Below, piece after piece: positions 24,148-37,000 of a DNA stretch of 64,000 nucleotides. Each line of letters opens with the position of its first letter. Positions within the stretch are counted from its first letter, which is position 1. The position numbers and the translations under genes were made by a program. Under the pieces are notes generated by a model that saw nothing but the letters and a program-made list of their open reading frames with translations, had not been told where the DNA came from and did not search any database. The DNA is from Panagrolaimus kolymaensis (Eukaryota > Nematoda > Chromadorea > Rhabditida > Panagrolaimidae), in assembly GCA_028622995.1 (NCBI GenBank), contig JAJQJQ010000002.1:5518001-5582000 (forward strand). Direction: 5' to 3'.

Positions 24148-26369
24148 ATGCAAATAATAATAATAATATCATCTGAGCAAACGAAAGAGAGAAGCATCGA
24201 AAACAGCGAAGCAAAAAATATTCATCTTCATCGTCGATGGTCGTCGTCAACGAAGACCAAGTGGTTGAACTGTTTTGACACCATCGTTTTATGTTTGTAC
24301 CTTTTCTTCTTCAAGAGAAGAAGCAAAAGAAAAAGCTGCTTTAGAAAAACGGAGGAAAGTAAATATATAAAAAGTAAGATGTTTTCAAAAAAAGGCTCCC
24401 GAAAAAACAAAATAAGGAATTAAAATTTTTGATGATTGAAAAAAATGAATGATTGAAATTGATAAAATCAAGCAGGCATAATGAGGCTAATAGATAATGT
24501 TTTTTGTGATGCAATAGGAACAAAAAATTACAACACCACAGATATTATTGTCGTGGAAAAATTTTTACAGTATATTTATTCACCTATTTTTTGCTTTTAT
24601 AAAATTTTAGACCTTTTTTTATTAATAGTTTCTCAAGAAAAAAAAGTATACGGATTTGAATGAGATGGATCAGTTTTCTTTTTGCTTTCTTCACAAATTT
24701 TTATTCTCAAGCTGCTCTCGCTTCCTTGTTGAAAAACAGAGATCGTAAAAAAGCTGTCCTTTACTTTTTCTTTATTTTTACCTTCAAGAGGTTACTTTTT
24801 AAAGCTTCTTATAAATATAAAAAAAACTCGATTTTTAGTTTTTTATTCGATGAAAACAAAAATACTTTAATTAATCAGACATTATTGAAACAAACTCGAA
24901 GTTTGAGAAAAAAATTTTCACACGACATAGCTCTTGAATATTTAATTTTAACTATAAAATTGAAGCTTCTGAGACTTGAGCTTCAATTGTGAGTTTATTA
25001 ATTTGCAAATTTCATGAGTTTTTTTTTGTTTGTATGTGTGAGAACGTGTCTAGACGGAATCCATGAAAGAAAAGCAGCATCAAAAAGAAAAGAAAATTAC
25101 TTATTCTTGTTTCATCTTTCTTTTTTCTTTTTTGTTTTGCAAATTTGCAAAACAAAAGTCCGAAAAATATATTATTTTTGTTGGGTTGATTCGATCAAAG
25201 CAAATTTGTGTATGTGTATGTATATGCATTTCAATATTTTCTGGTCTACTTCTCAAATTTTTAGTCAAAAATTTTTCTCTCTCTATTTTTTTCTTGTTGT
25301 TGCGACTAAAAACTAACATCATTGCTTAACGAACCAAAAGAAGAGAAAATAAAAAAACTTTAGTGTTAAATTTGTCGCCGCCACTCAAAAATGGAAAAAC
25401 GGAGAAGAAAAAAGAAGGAAGAAGAAAAATTTTGAATACGAAAATTGCAAAAATAAGTGAAAAGTTTGGACATTTTTGTTATAATTTTTGCAAAAATATG
25501 AAAACAAGAAGAATAAATTGTAATTAAGAAAACTTAAAAAATGGAGAAAAATATCGCAATGAAGGCATATGTGTTTGAATTAAAATTCTTGGTTGAAATG
25601 GATTTTTTGGCTATGATATTACTGTATTACAAAATCAATGACATGTCCACATTTTGTTTTTCATCATTATCTTAGCTATCTGCTTCTCATTCATTATTTC
25701 CCTTTATTATTTTTCACATTGAAAATGAAGCGAATATAATAGTGCAAAAACTAAAATGGTTTCCACGTTTGCACCTCCGCAATTTTCTCCTCAATTTTTG
25801 AAGAGCGTAAATAATCTTTTTTTGTGGATGGTTGAGGGATGAATGGAGGATAATTTTAAACCCTCTCAATCATCTTCTCCTGCTTTTTTTTCTTGAGAGT
25901 AATAACAGAGAAAGAAGAAAAATACTTTACCCTCGTCAATTTTTTTTCATTCGAATTTTTTTACCTTTCAAAAAAAAACTCAACGAGAAGAAAAGAAAAG
26001 AAAAAAAAGAAATGACAAAGCTTCGTTTTTTTTTCTTGAAAGGTTTGATGTTTCAATTGTGACCGATGACGACGACGAAGACAACAACAACCAAACCTTC
26101 TTAGATTTTTATTTGTGAGAAAGAAAAAAAGCGAATAGTTTCGAATGAAAAAAAATATTTGAACAAATTTTTTTTGAAAAATGGAGGTTTTTCTAAGATT
26201 TTTCACGTTTGCTCGCAAAATGACCTTGGAAAAAATTAGAATTTGTTTTTTAGTCTTTCATTCGAATTTGCTTGTGTGAAGATGAGAAAAAAAAGGAGGA
26301 ACAAAAAGCATACGATATCTGTTTTTTTTTATTTTTGACATTGAGGATAGCAATGGGATAAAAATAAAG

Positions 26370-26381
26370 GTATACAGTATC
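26370..26381 (+). repeat. Dispersed motif GTATACAGTATC, copy 1
   Basis: Exact 12-mer, also present at 31720-31731 and 45565-45576 on the same strand. Confidence 0.7.
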
Positions 26382-28703
26382 TCCTCTTCAACATTTTGAA
26401 ATAAACCTTTGTTAAAAAAGAATTGAAAATTCAAAAGTTTGTTTAACAAATTTTAAAGTTTTTTCCTTCAAAACAAAAACCTTATTGTAAAACTATACTT
26501 TCTCGTTTTCAATTCCGTCTTCTTTCTTTTTTAAACAAAAGGTTAGCAAACTTCCTATTTTTACTTTTTTAATCCTTCTTGTCGTCTTCCGTCTTTGCTG
26601 AAGTAGTCATTGTTCAAAACTTTCCTGATTTCTTTTGTTTAAAAAAATTATTTTTAGGCTTCAAAGGTTTTGAAAAAATAATAAACAGTTTCGACCATCA
26701 TCAACGAGCGAAGGAACAAAAACTTTTTTGAATATCTGTTTTTCTTCTTCACTTTTTTAGTTATAAAAGTTTCATCATTTTTTTGTACTTTTTTTTATTT
26801 TTCTTTTCTTTGTTTTAGCTTTTTTTTCTTTTCGTTTCTGTTCAATTCAAATCTGTCATTCATCGTTTGCTCTTATTTTTTTTGCTTCTTTGCTTTCAAA
26901 TGTGTATGTCTTTCGTTTGCTTCCTTCAAGAAAAATTTTAAAGTCAAACCCATATTTATCAAAAAAATAAAATGAAAAGAGGGAAATAAATTTTCTAAAC
27001 GTCAAGAAAATAAAATAAGATAAAACTCAAAACACACGAAACAATAAAAAATAAATAAAATTAAAATTTCGCGATGTTAAAGCAATTGTATGCTTCTTTA
27101 TTTTCATCTTTTCAGGACATAAAAGAAAAAGCTACTACTGTAAAGATAACAATTAAAAAGAAGGGGATAAAGCGAAGATCGATACGATTTGTTAAAGAAA
27201 AAAGAAACTAGAAAAAAACCTATTTAAAGAAAAAATTAAAACCACAGTATTTTTTTTCATTGTTCATTCTTTTTTTGTTGCACGAAGTCTCTCACAAAGA
27301 AACCCATTTAAAACAAAAAATGGAAGCAACTACATATTTCGAAGCTGCTTCTAACCAGGAAATCTTGTTTTTATTTTTAAATTTAAAAATAATGAACAAT
27401 TGTTTTTTTAATAGCAAAAAACACCAACGGTTGAAGATCAACGGTATTTAATTACGGGTTTTTAACACAAAAAGAAAAAAGGATGAGATTAAAAAAGCGA
27501 AAAATTAAATTAATTTTCTAACAAAACAAAAAAACAACGGAAAATGAAAATGACTCGACTCGGAAGTTTATTTTTTTTTTGTTAGAGAAGTCAAACAAAA
27601 AAGGTGATAAAAGAAATTGTTTTTAATGCCAGGATGCATATTAGTAGGTAGTCCTGAGTTAAATAGACTAGACAATTTAAAGAATTCCTGACACTTTTGG
27701 AAGGTTATTATTTTTTTGTTTGTTTTCTTTTATCACACTTTTTTGTATTCTTCTCTAAAATGATCCCTGACTAATATTACACAACGAAGAGTTATATAAA
27801 AATGAAAGATTAATAAAAGCTACAATATAACAATTTTAATAATAAAAAAATTGAAGATCAAAAAGGAGGATGTAAGTCTAATATTTGTTTTTTAATTAAT
27901 GAATTTTCGAAAGAACTCGAAAAAGTTTCTAAGTTTGTTTGACTCTGACCAAAAAATCTTTTCTAAATGTATGTAGTAAATGTGGAAGGAAACGAAACAA
28001 CCTCGTATCGAAACAGAGATAATAATAAAAATAAAAGAAAAACTAACAGGGAATTTTTTTTAACAACGTAACAAAAAAATGTTTAGCCTCCGGGGCTTTT
28101 AAGGACCAGCCGTTGACGACAACCACTACTACGAACTTATAAGAAAAACAAGGTTAAATATTAACAAATAAAAAAGATGAGGAAGGCTTTGAAAAAGTAA
28201 AAAATGTGCAAAAAGTTAAGATCGATCGAGTGAAAGTAAGTTAGAGTAAGCAGACGAGAGAAAAAAGGAGAAGAAAATAAGCTAAAAGTTTTGAAGTAAA
28301 AAAAAATACAAATGAGCTTTAAATTTTTAAAAATAATTTTCAATTCAATTCCAACTAAAGAATATTCTACAAAAAACGAAGTGAAAATAAATTTAATACT
28401 TTTTTTAGCTCTTTGGTATATATTTTCGCTTGAACCCTCTCAAGTTCATACATTTTCTCCATATTTTTTTCTTTCACGAATGCAACTTTAAAAAAGTGTT
28501 GAACTATTTTAAGATTCATAAAAAGTGCTAAAATTCAAGAAAGAAAAAATTGATGAAACAACAATTTTTCTTCCTTTCAATGCTGATTCTAAAGTGTTTT
28601 TTTGGAAGATAAAAGAGAAAGAGAATGGAAAAGAGAAGAATTTTACATTTTTCAAAACAAAAAAATAAAATATCTAAGAGAATGTTTAATAACAACTATA
28701 ATA

Positions 28704-31700
28704 TTAACGAAATTGGAAAAAACCTCGCATTGGAACAAGTGTGTCCAGCACAACTTGATCTGGTTGTTTAACTGGACGAGGAATTGGAATTGGTGCAGTA
28801 ACAGATTTAGGTGAAATAACTTCTTCATCACAATAACGCTTTTCTGCAACGCTATCCCATCGATTGGATTTACGTTTGCGAGCCATAGAAGCACTAGTAT
28901 CTTCATCCATAAAAAATACATCCAAAGCATCTGTGCCTTCTTCAATTTCATTTTCACACGATACTTCAAAATCTGATTCATTGAAGTTGGATCGATGAAC
29001 ATCTTTAATTGAATATTCAATTACTTCTTCATCGCAGCAAGACCATGGTTTTTCAGGTTTTGTCATTTGTGAAGATGGTGCATGAATGGATGTTTTTTGG
29101 ATGGGCATAAATGTTGGATATGAATCTTCATTGGGTGGTGGAGAAACAACGGGTGATGATGGAACTCCAACCACGGCCTGCGTGGTTGTTGTAGCCAATG
29201 TAACCCTTGAGGTAGAAGAAGAAGAAATGGAAGATGATCGACGTGCAAATAATGGCCCTGTTTTAGTGTTGGTTTCACGTGAAGATAAAAGATTTACACA
29301 TTCATTGACAGGATAGCTAAAAATAACAGAGACCATTAGTTATGTAAAAATATGAGAAAAAATTTTTATAACTCTTTTATAATACTTTTAATCTTATTTT
29401 GATAATATTTTATTAATCTTAATCCATATCAAGAAAAAAAATATTTGTATCTTTTAATATTTTTATGGGAATTCTTTAACATTAATCTATGTTTTGTAAA
29501 CCCCTCATCTCATTCTTTAAACGCACCATATTTTTTATCTCTTTTTTTCTTTCTTTCTCCCATTTCTAATCTTCTTCTTTTTCTCCTTAAAGGACCCTGT
29601 TCATTTGATCTTTTTTTCAAACTCGCGTTTGATTATTCCCTCATGCCGCAATATTGCAGAGTCCGTAAAGTACCGTAATGTACAGTAATTTTACGGTCAA
29701 ATTACTGTACTTTACGGACTCTGCAATATTGCGGCATGAGGGAATAATCAAACGCGAGTTTGAAAAAAATATCAAATGAACAGGGTTCTTTAAAGGAACA
29801 TAGCTATTTGATGCCTTTTTCAAAATTTCGTTTTACGGGAGCTGAATTCATACTTCGCCAACCGGCAATTTGAATTTACGTGCAACTACAGTAAATGACA
29901 CGTTAAATTCAAACACGCGCTTGGCATTCGCAAAGTTCAGCTCCCGTAAACGAAATTTCAAAAAGGCTGCAAATAGCTATGGCCTTTTAAAGAAGAGAAG
30001 AAGAAAAAGAAAGATAAAACCTTTTTCAAATATACAAATCACGCAATAAAAAACTAAAGCCATATCGAAAGCAGCCCCATAAAAAAAAAGTAAAGGAAAC
30101 GACGACAATATATTTACGTCTTTGCTTTTGACAACACCAGTATAAAAAAAAAGAAGTAAAATGAGAAAAAGCTATTTTAAAGACCCCGATGCTAATTAGC
30201 CTATGAGACAATTATAAAGAAAGATACGGAAGGCAAACGACAATGAGCGAAATTAAAGCTTTCCATAATCTTAGCAACAAAAAAAACTTTTTTACGAAAA
30301 AAACATTTTTTAGGCCAAAAAACAAGTATACGGTTGGTTGGTTGAATGATGTCATTTCTATTTTTGTAATTAAGGTAAGTACTAAATTTAGAAATATATT
30401 TCTTTAAATAGCCTCAAGGGTTTTGCGTTTTCTTTCTCTGATTGATCAAATTTATCGTTTTTTTTTGACGACGACTGTTTTAATGATTTTTTTATTACAA
30501 AAAGTGGCCATGTTTTTCTCGCATCTTTTTTTACTTCTTATTTATTTCTCCTGGATCTTTGATGTTGTTTTTTTCTTTCATATGGGATAATTGTTTTCTC
30601 ATTTTTCTTTTTGTTGCCGAGAAAACTTTGATTTTAATGGAGATGATATTCGATATAATTTTTTTACCTTGGAAAAGACAAAGAATAAAAAGCTTTTCTG
30701 TTGTCTTTTTTTTCTTCCACCCTCAGAAAAAAAGTAAGTAACAGCAGTCGAAATCAAATCGAATCGAGGGAGGAGGGATTGACGTATTGAGATCAGTTTT
30801 TCTTTTTCTCTCTATATTTTCTCCTGTTTTTTTTTCAGGCCAGAAAGAAAAAATAAAATGAAATAAGTAGCCGTAAAACTTTTTCTCCAATAGGGTTCTC
30901 CCCAATAACAACGAAAAATAAAACCATTGTTGTTTGATCCTATTTTTTTCTTCTTTGCAAAGAAAAGTTAGAACACGCGTTTGTTGTTTCTCTTTTTTCT
31001 CTCAAAGATCATTCAAAATAAAAATAAATTTCGTGTAGCCATGATTTTAAAACATTTGTTTTTTTTGATGAAACTTTTTGGTGGTGGTGTGCAAAAAAAA
31101 AGAAAGAACCATGCTGATTTTTTTTGGATGCTTGCTTGCTCATTATTCAGCAGGCATGGTTTTGTTTATGTGGTTCTTGGGCTGCCCGAAAAAGTGATCT
31201 TTAACGATTTCTTCTTTATTTTATTTTTCTTGTGTCTAAAAGAAAAGAAAAAGCAAATAGCATAAAAAAAGAAAAAGAACGTGAAAATACCCTATCGAAG
31301 AGCGTAAGGAATAAGCACATTGTTGTTGTCAATGACCTTTTTATTGGTTGCGAAGCGCGAGGATGCTATTGCTCTATTACATTTACGAAAAAAAACATTA
31401 GATCGCTCCTCAAAAAGCATTTTGAAGATGATGGTGATGTTCTCTGAACTTTTAACAACAATGATTCATTCAAAGCTGTTTTTAGTTATTTTGTGTTTTG
31501 CAATGCAATGAAATGAAAATATAAAATAATCGAGGACAATAAAACTGGAATTTATAGAAAAAAAGCAATTTTTTGAGGGACACCCTTTTGTATGAGAGAG
31601 AAAGAAATAATAATAACCAGTCTGATTAAAAATACATTAAAAAAATTTGTTTTTCAAAGCAGCTATAATAAAATATTTTTGTAGCCGAAAAATGGCAATT

Positions 31701-34047
31701 TCGAGACCATGAAATAAAAGTATACAGTATCAGCCGATTTTGTTGATACTGTAAAGAATCAAAGACTATATTTATTTCAATGGTAAATAAAAAAAAGTTT
31801 CTTTTTTATCTTCTTTTTTTTGAAAGTTAGCTCAAAAATTTTTTGCTTTAAAGCGCTGCGCTCAATTCTCAAATATTTGCTTTTTCTCATTTCTATCTTC
31901 ATCTTTTTTATCTTCATCATTCAAATGAGAGAAAAAGAGATCAAAGCGATCAAAAACTTTAACATTCAACTTTTATAAAAACAATAAAAAAATGCTGGCT
32001 ATTTTGATATGGATAAAAATAAACTCTTCGTTGCAAAGTGCAAACCGCATATTTATTCATGCTAAAATTAGTAATTAGTAACATCGATCGGAAGAGTCAG
32101 CCAGCTTCCCAAGAGAAAACAATACATAAATTAATTTGCATTCATTTCAAATTAAAATTCTTATCTCCCCGTCTTTTTTTTCTTTCTTTCAAATTAGTTA
32201 GTAATAAATTAATTAAATAAGCGTTGAGAAAATTTTTACTGTGGTTTAATTTTTAATTGAATTATTATCGGATGAGATCGTTTTCAATGAGCCTGTTTTT
32301 GACCAATAAAAAAAATAAAAGTAGGCGACGAAGAGATTCGATAAAAATGAGAGAAACTCGTCTGCTTTTTTGTATTTAACTAAAAGTGTAAAAGCTCTTA
32401 TTTTTTTTATTAAGCTTTTGAAAACTTAAGATCAATTGGCACGAAAGAAAGCATTTTATATTATTTTTTGCGTGAAAAATGTCATGCTTTAAAATTTATT
32501 GCTTCTAGAAAAAATTTTCCTCCTCGAAAAATAAAGTTACAAGCTAGCTTCTTTCTGCTTTTAACATTTTACATTTTTCGTTGTCGTCGTTTGCAAATGT
32601 TTTAGAAGCAAGCAACTACCCAATGCAAAGGCAATGAAAAGGAGAAGAGAAAATAAATGAAGAAAAAAAAGTGTGGGGAGAAAAGAGAGAGAAAAAGCTG
32701 GACACGACACCCTCCTGCTGTGAGAAAAAAAAAGTAAGGGAGTATAGTTTCTAAAAAATCGATCAATTTTTCATTTTAAACGCATATACATAAAAGCGAC
32801 CGACAACAACAGCGACTACTCCGACACGGAACAAGTGTGTAGGAGAGAGAGATTCAAATGCCCAAGGCATTAAAGATATTCAGAGTTTTAGTGTTTTTAG
32901 GCAAAAAAATAGATGAATATTGAATAAAAGTTTTGTTTAGGAAGTATGTAAGTTATAAATGCTTTTTTTTCACCACAGCCATAAAAAAGAATGACTATTT
33001 GATATAACTTTTTATGGGAAGCAAAAAAATATATTTGTTTTAGGCTAGTTTTAAACTTTTTATTAAAAATTTATCATTTGCTTTTTTTATCTTCCCTCAC
33101 TTACATTGCAGCTAATGTTTCAATTTTTATGTGCCTTCTCATTTTGAATCATTTGATTTCGAAAAAAAGTAAGAAAAGGTGATTAAAAAAAAATTGATAT
33201 CCATCAATTAAAGAACCACAAAATTTCAAACATTGCCATTTGGCTGGCTGCTATCTATCTATTTTATTTGTCAGGTGTTGCAACAGATGGGAGGATGAAG
33301 CCTCGTGCCAAAAAATAAAATTGCACAAAAGTTGAAAATCTTTGAAATAAAATTTTACTGCGTCAAAAGATTTAGCTGCTGATTAGTTGGTAATTAATTT
33401 TATTAGGAAGAAATAAAAATTGAAAAAATAAGAAAAATGTGTTTTGAAGCAAGCAAAGGCAATGTAATAAAAGAAAAAGCAAAAAGATGCAATTTCGTAT
33501 TTTATTTTTACGTTAAAAAAGCTAATTGAAAAATAACAATTTTTTTAGTCTATTAGTTAGTTAGTTAGTTCATCGACAAAAGAATAGAAAAAAAGGAAAA
33601 ATGAACAAATTTCATTAAAAAATTTTGTCCTAATTTTTAAATATTTTTTCCGCAAGAAAAAACAGGGTTACTGTCAATTAGAGGGTACAAAGACTATTTC
33701 ATTTTGGAATTATGAAATTCAACGCCAATTTAACCTAATTATTTCTTTCAATTTCCAATAATTTTTTTGGAGAAAAATTTAAAAATATAAAAAACTTACT
33801 AATCAGAAGAGCGAGCTTTTTTGGTTACACCGAGAATAGCTAAATTCCGTCGAAGAACAGTACCAGCATTAGATTGTCGAAGGTTAGCAAGCTTTTCACA
33901 GCTTAATAAAAATAATTTGTGACGAATAAGTTTTTCCTGAGCTCGATCATATACTGGTGGATAAAATGATGTTCGAATGGATGTTATAGTGGTTGCGGCT
34001 GTTGTTGTTGATGTTGAAAAAGGACGAATTCTTAAAGTATTGTCCAT
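28704..34047 (-). CDS. SERTA-like domain protein, 2 exons, 286 aa
   Basis: Exons on the minus strand: 34047-33800 (first coding exon, reaching back to an acceptor-like TAG at 34087) and 29316-28704. A Tyr codon is split across the junction (TA plus C) and the frame then runs to a TAA. The intron is about 4.5 kb, far longer than others in the window. Residues about 36-77 (RHKLFLLSCEKL, then VLRRNLAILGVTKKA) fit the pattern of the SERTA motif: basic, LF, S, KL, LRR and a hydrophobic stretch. That motif is known in CDCA4/SERTAD proteins and fly Taranis, which are transcriptional and cell-cycle co-regulators. After it come a Ser/Thr/Pro-rich linker and an acidic segment (about 165-200) followed by a basic ARKRKSNR patch. 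No signal peptide or TM segment is seen. The nuclear co-regulator role is inferred. The frame is also open for 13 codons upstream of the ATG, to 34086, so a further 5' exon is possible. Confidence 0.72.
29591..29789. mobile_element. MITE-like palindromic element 1, flanked by TTAA
   Basis: A nearly perfect palindrome of 199 bp. The left arm from 29591 (AGGACCCTGTTCATTTGAT) is matched by the right arm ending at 29789 with only a few mismatches. The centre is a perfect 11-bp stem, TACAGTAATTT at 29681-29691 against AAATTACTGTA at 29699-29709, and 8 extra bases on the left arm form a bulge. TTAA stands directly outside both ends (29587-29590 and 29790-29793). It has no coding capacity. TTAA target duplication is the mark of piggyBac-type elements; class assignment is inference. 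Confidence 0.82.
29794..29986. mobile_element. MITE-like palindromic element 2, flanked by TTAA
   Basis: A second 193-bp imperfect palindrome directly abutting the first. Left end AGGAACATAGCTATTTG and right end (reverse complement) AAGGCCATAGCTATTTG pair over about 55 bp, including a shared CGTTTACGGGAGCTGAA core. The inner stem continues with TTTGAATTTACGTG against CACGTTAAATTCAAA. TTAA lies outside both ends (29790-29793, shared with element 1, and 29987-29990). Sequence other than the outermost bases is unrelated to element 1. It is noncoding. Confidence 0.8.
31720..31753 (+). repeat. Dispersed motif GTATACAGTATC, copy 2, forming a hairpin
   Basis: Copy at 31720-31731. TACAGTATCA (31723-31732) is followed after 11 nt by its perfect inverted repeat TGATACTGTA (31744-31753). 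Possibly the remnant of a small inverted-repeat element. Confidence 0.7.
33553..33570. repeat. (TTAG)4.5 microsatellite
   Basis: Perfect 4-bp tandem repeat inside the SERTA-like gene's intron, about 230 bp downstream of its first coding exon in the direction of transcription. Confidence 0.85.
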
Positions 34048-34086
34048 TTTTGACCCGTTTAAGTTGCAAGATTGGACACGTTTGTT

Positions 34087-34089
34087 CTA
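34087..34089 (-). promoter_or_regulatory. Splice-acceptor-like TAG upstream of the SERTA-like gene
   Basis: On the minus strand TTTTTATCTTAG lies 39 nt before the ATG at 34047. Either a trans-splice acceptor or the 3' end of a 5' intron. Confidence 0.45.
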
Positions 34090-37000
34090 AGATAAAAATT
34101 AATTATAAATATTACATTAAAATTGAATGCGGGAAATTATTTAAAAAAATATATACATAATTCACGAAATAATAATTACGAATAAACAATTATTAAAAAA
34201 TGGTGAATTTTAATTTTTTTAGTTTTAACTTTCAAACTTATTTCATTGTCAGAACTAACTTTGCCTCAAATTAAAAGATTTTAGAAGATTTTATTAAACT
34301 AAATTTTTAAAACCAAAAATTTTCTTATTTACAGGAACAAAGATTTTATTTTATATTTTTTTTACTCTGTGACAAATAATATCGCGTATATACATACATA
34401 CACGTTTTTATTCCTTGCTCTTTTTTTCAATCCACTTTTCCGTCTTTATTTTTTTTTGCAGCTGCAAACAAGCAAAGAAGAAAAAAAGCGCGACCGCTTT
34501 TTTCCTTCTTCTCCTTCATCCACCCCAACCAACATCGTCGTTGTCGTTGTCTTCTTCGACTTTTCTCCTCTTAAATAACCAACCAGCCCAGCCAGGCAGC
34601 CGTCCGCGAAACTGGCCTTGCAAAGGGACTGCGGCTGTGTTGAGCGCTCGAAAAAAATAAAATATATTTTTTTTTTGTCGCTGCTGGCGACTGCGGCAAC
34701 ATGGAGCGGCGAGCAATGGCTATGGCTGTTTTCTCCCCATTTTTCTAAAGTTGAAGTGGGAAAAAGGAAGAAAGGAGAATGAAAGAAAGATGAAAAAATA
34801 GGGGAGGAGTTTTAAGGGCGGAGCGCACTCAAAAAAAGAAACGACGATAAACGCATTTTTTTATTTATTTCAAAGCGCGTAAAAAAATGGACACCCCTTT
34901 TTTGCTCTTCTCTCTCCCTCTCTTTATTTCTTTACTCTCTATGAGTTTCTCTCCTGTTTCTCCCATAAACAACAACCTTCGACAACGACATCAACAACGG
35001 CAAGAGAGCAGAATTTTTTGTTTTGTTGTCGTCGTCCACGGATGGATGCACAGAAATAGACGACAAACATGTGTATATATTTTTTGAAATTTTCTCAAAA
35101 TAAAAAAATTACAGTTTTTATTTTATTTTTAATCTTGATAAACTCGCTGATATCCTCTTTGGGAATAATAAACAATAAAAAGAGATAAAAGCTAACTGAA
35201 TTTTGTATTATTTTCATCCGGTCGAGAAAGATACAAGGGCTATCCTTATCAGAGCTTTTCAGAAAGAGAAATAAATAGACTATTAAATTGCATTTTTAGG
35301 CTTAATCAATCCTAACAATCTCATTGAATCTTAAATCTAAAATGAATGCAACAGCAGACGACATATGTAGACGGAAGATCAAAAAAGGCTAAAGCTTTTT
35401 GGAAACCTCCAAAATCTCTCTCAAGAGAATTCACCAAATATTTCAAAAACCATTTTTCTTTTTAGTTTTTTTAAAGAAAAGAAAAAGAATCAATTTTTAA
35501 GAGGATTAACACACTGAAGAAAGAAAAACTGAAACAAGCTGTGCAATATAATATAATGACGACCTTTAAAATTATAATTGGTCCCAAGAAGAAGGCGAAA
35601 TGGCAATACCGGATGTTTCTCTCATTTTTGGTTGAAGTTAGTTAGTTGTAAAAAAGCATAATAAGAAAAATGCGATAATTAGTGGCAACTCAAATAAGCA
35701 GAAGTTTGTAACAAATTTGACACACATGGCAGTTTTATGGTGTTTGCTTGCTTGCTTTTAAGGTTTATCTCTAAAGGCAGAAATTTAAGACACAATTATG
35801 TAATGATTGGAGTTTATTTTTAGAAGAGGAAATGTTGTTTGTAAGGATGATGCAAGCAGATGTAATTTGTGTACGAGATTAAAAAAAAGAAGAAGAGTGA
35901 ATCCGAAAGATCAAATAACAAAAAAGGTCTTACAACCAACAAAAAGATTAACTTTTATTATGACTTAATTGGCTTCATTTAATCACACCATATTTAGAAC
36001 ATAGCTTCAATTTACACTAAGACACTGTATATTTTAATTAAAAGGTATCATCACAAAATCACAAAAAAAAATCCAACTACCACCTGTCCATTTTCTCCAA
36101 AACACAATCATCCGACAGAAAATCCTGTTTCAGTTTTATTTTCCACATTTGCTTTTTTTTACCAACATACATATCACGACGACATCTGTCAATTGTTTGT
36201 CACAAGAAAAGAAGATATCACAACAAGGAAAATACATTCATACAATCAACCTTTTTTTTTGTTGTTCTCCTCTCTCTTTTATTCTCTCCAAAGCATCATC
36301 TTCGTTCCTTCGTTTCTTTTTTTACCCCAATCTGCAAAAAAAAGAAGAAGTGACAATCTAACCCTTCTAAAAATTATTTTCTCCTTCAAGCATTCCAATT
36401 TTTCTTATCAAATGCATTAATTTTCAGAGTATAATTTTATTGTTCAAAATTTTAACCGCAATCAAACTTTAGAGAATTGAAATGATAAAAAAGAAGTATT
36501 TGGCGCCATTGGCTTCTTGCCCATTTAATGAATGAAAGAAAATTAATGAACTTTTGTTTTAATTGAGTAAAAAGTAAAAACTAATACAAACAAAAAGGTA
36601 ATAGACATAAAAGTTATGGGTTTGGGTTGGCTCTGCGGGAGGTGTCTGATTTTTCCTTCAAAACCCTTTACAGCTGCATCAAACTTTGGACTTTAGAAAA
36701 AAAAATAGAAAAAAGTTTCATGAATACAATGACTAAACACTATCGCAATCGTTTTTTATTACTCATACTTTCTACGATTGATAAAAAAAAATATATGCAA
36801 AAACTGTAAGTTTCATCATTCATTTTTTCACCCTCACTTTTTTGGTCTTAAAAAACGACTTCATCATCATTTCGCTTGTTTTTTTGCGTCATCGTTACAA
36901 ACAAAAAAAACCGTAAAATTGGTTTTGCTATTTTTATGATTTTTCAAAGCCAAACAAAAAGAAAATAATATTTTTGAACACGATTGCATAAAAAATTGAA

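Larger units (their letters stand above)
20169..28703. other. Gene-poor AT-rich intergenic region
   Basis: About 8.5 kb without a supportable gene. Open frames are Phe/Lys/Leu-rich shadows of T and A runs. A less AT-rich segment lies at about 20400-20620. Simple repeats occur at 23431-23451 and 24128-24147. The motif GTATACAGTATC at 26370-26381 recurs twice elsewhere in the window. At 25756-25806 there is an isolated short ATG frame ending at a GTAAAT donor, but I found no partner exon. Confidence 0.55.
29317..33799 (-). other. 4.5 kb intron of the SERTA-like gene
   Basis: Donor GTAAGT at 33799-33794 and acceptor TTATTTTTAG at 29317-29326. It contains the two TTAA-bounded palindromic elements (29591-29986), the hairpin with GTATACAGTATC (31720-31753) and a TTAG microsatellite (33553-33570). 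No coding exon is seen in it on either strand. Confidence 0.7.

Noticed and set aside
25756..25806. ATG frame of 17 codons (MVSTFAPPQFSPQFLKS) ending at a GTAAAT donor
   Set aside because: No downstream exon in matching phase could be identified; a chance combination is likely.
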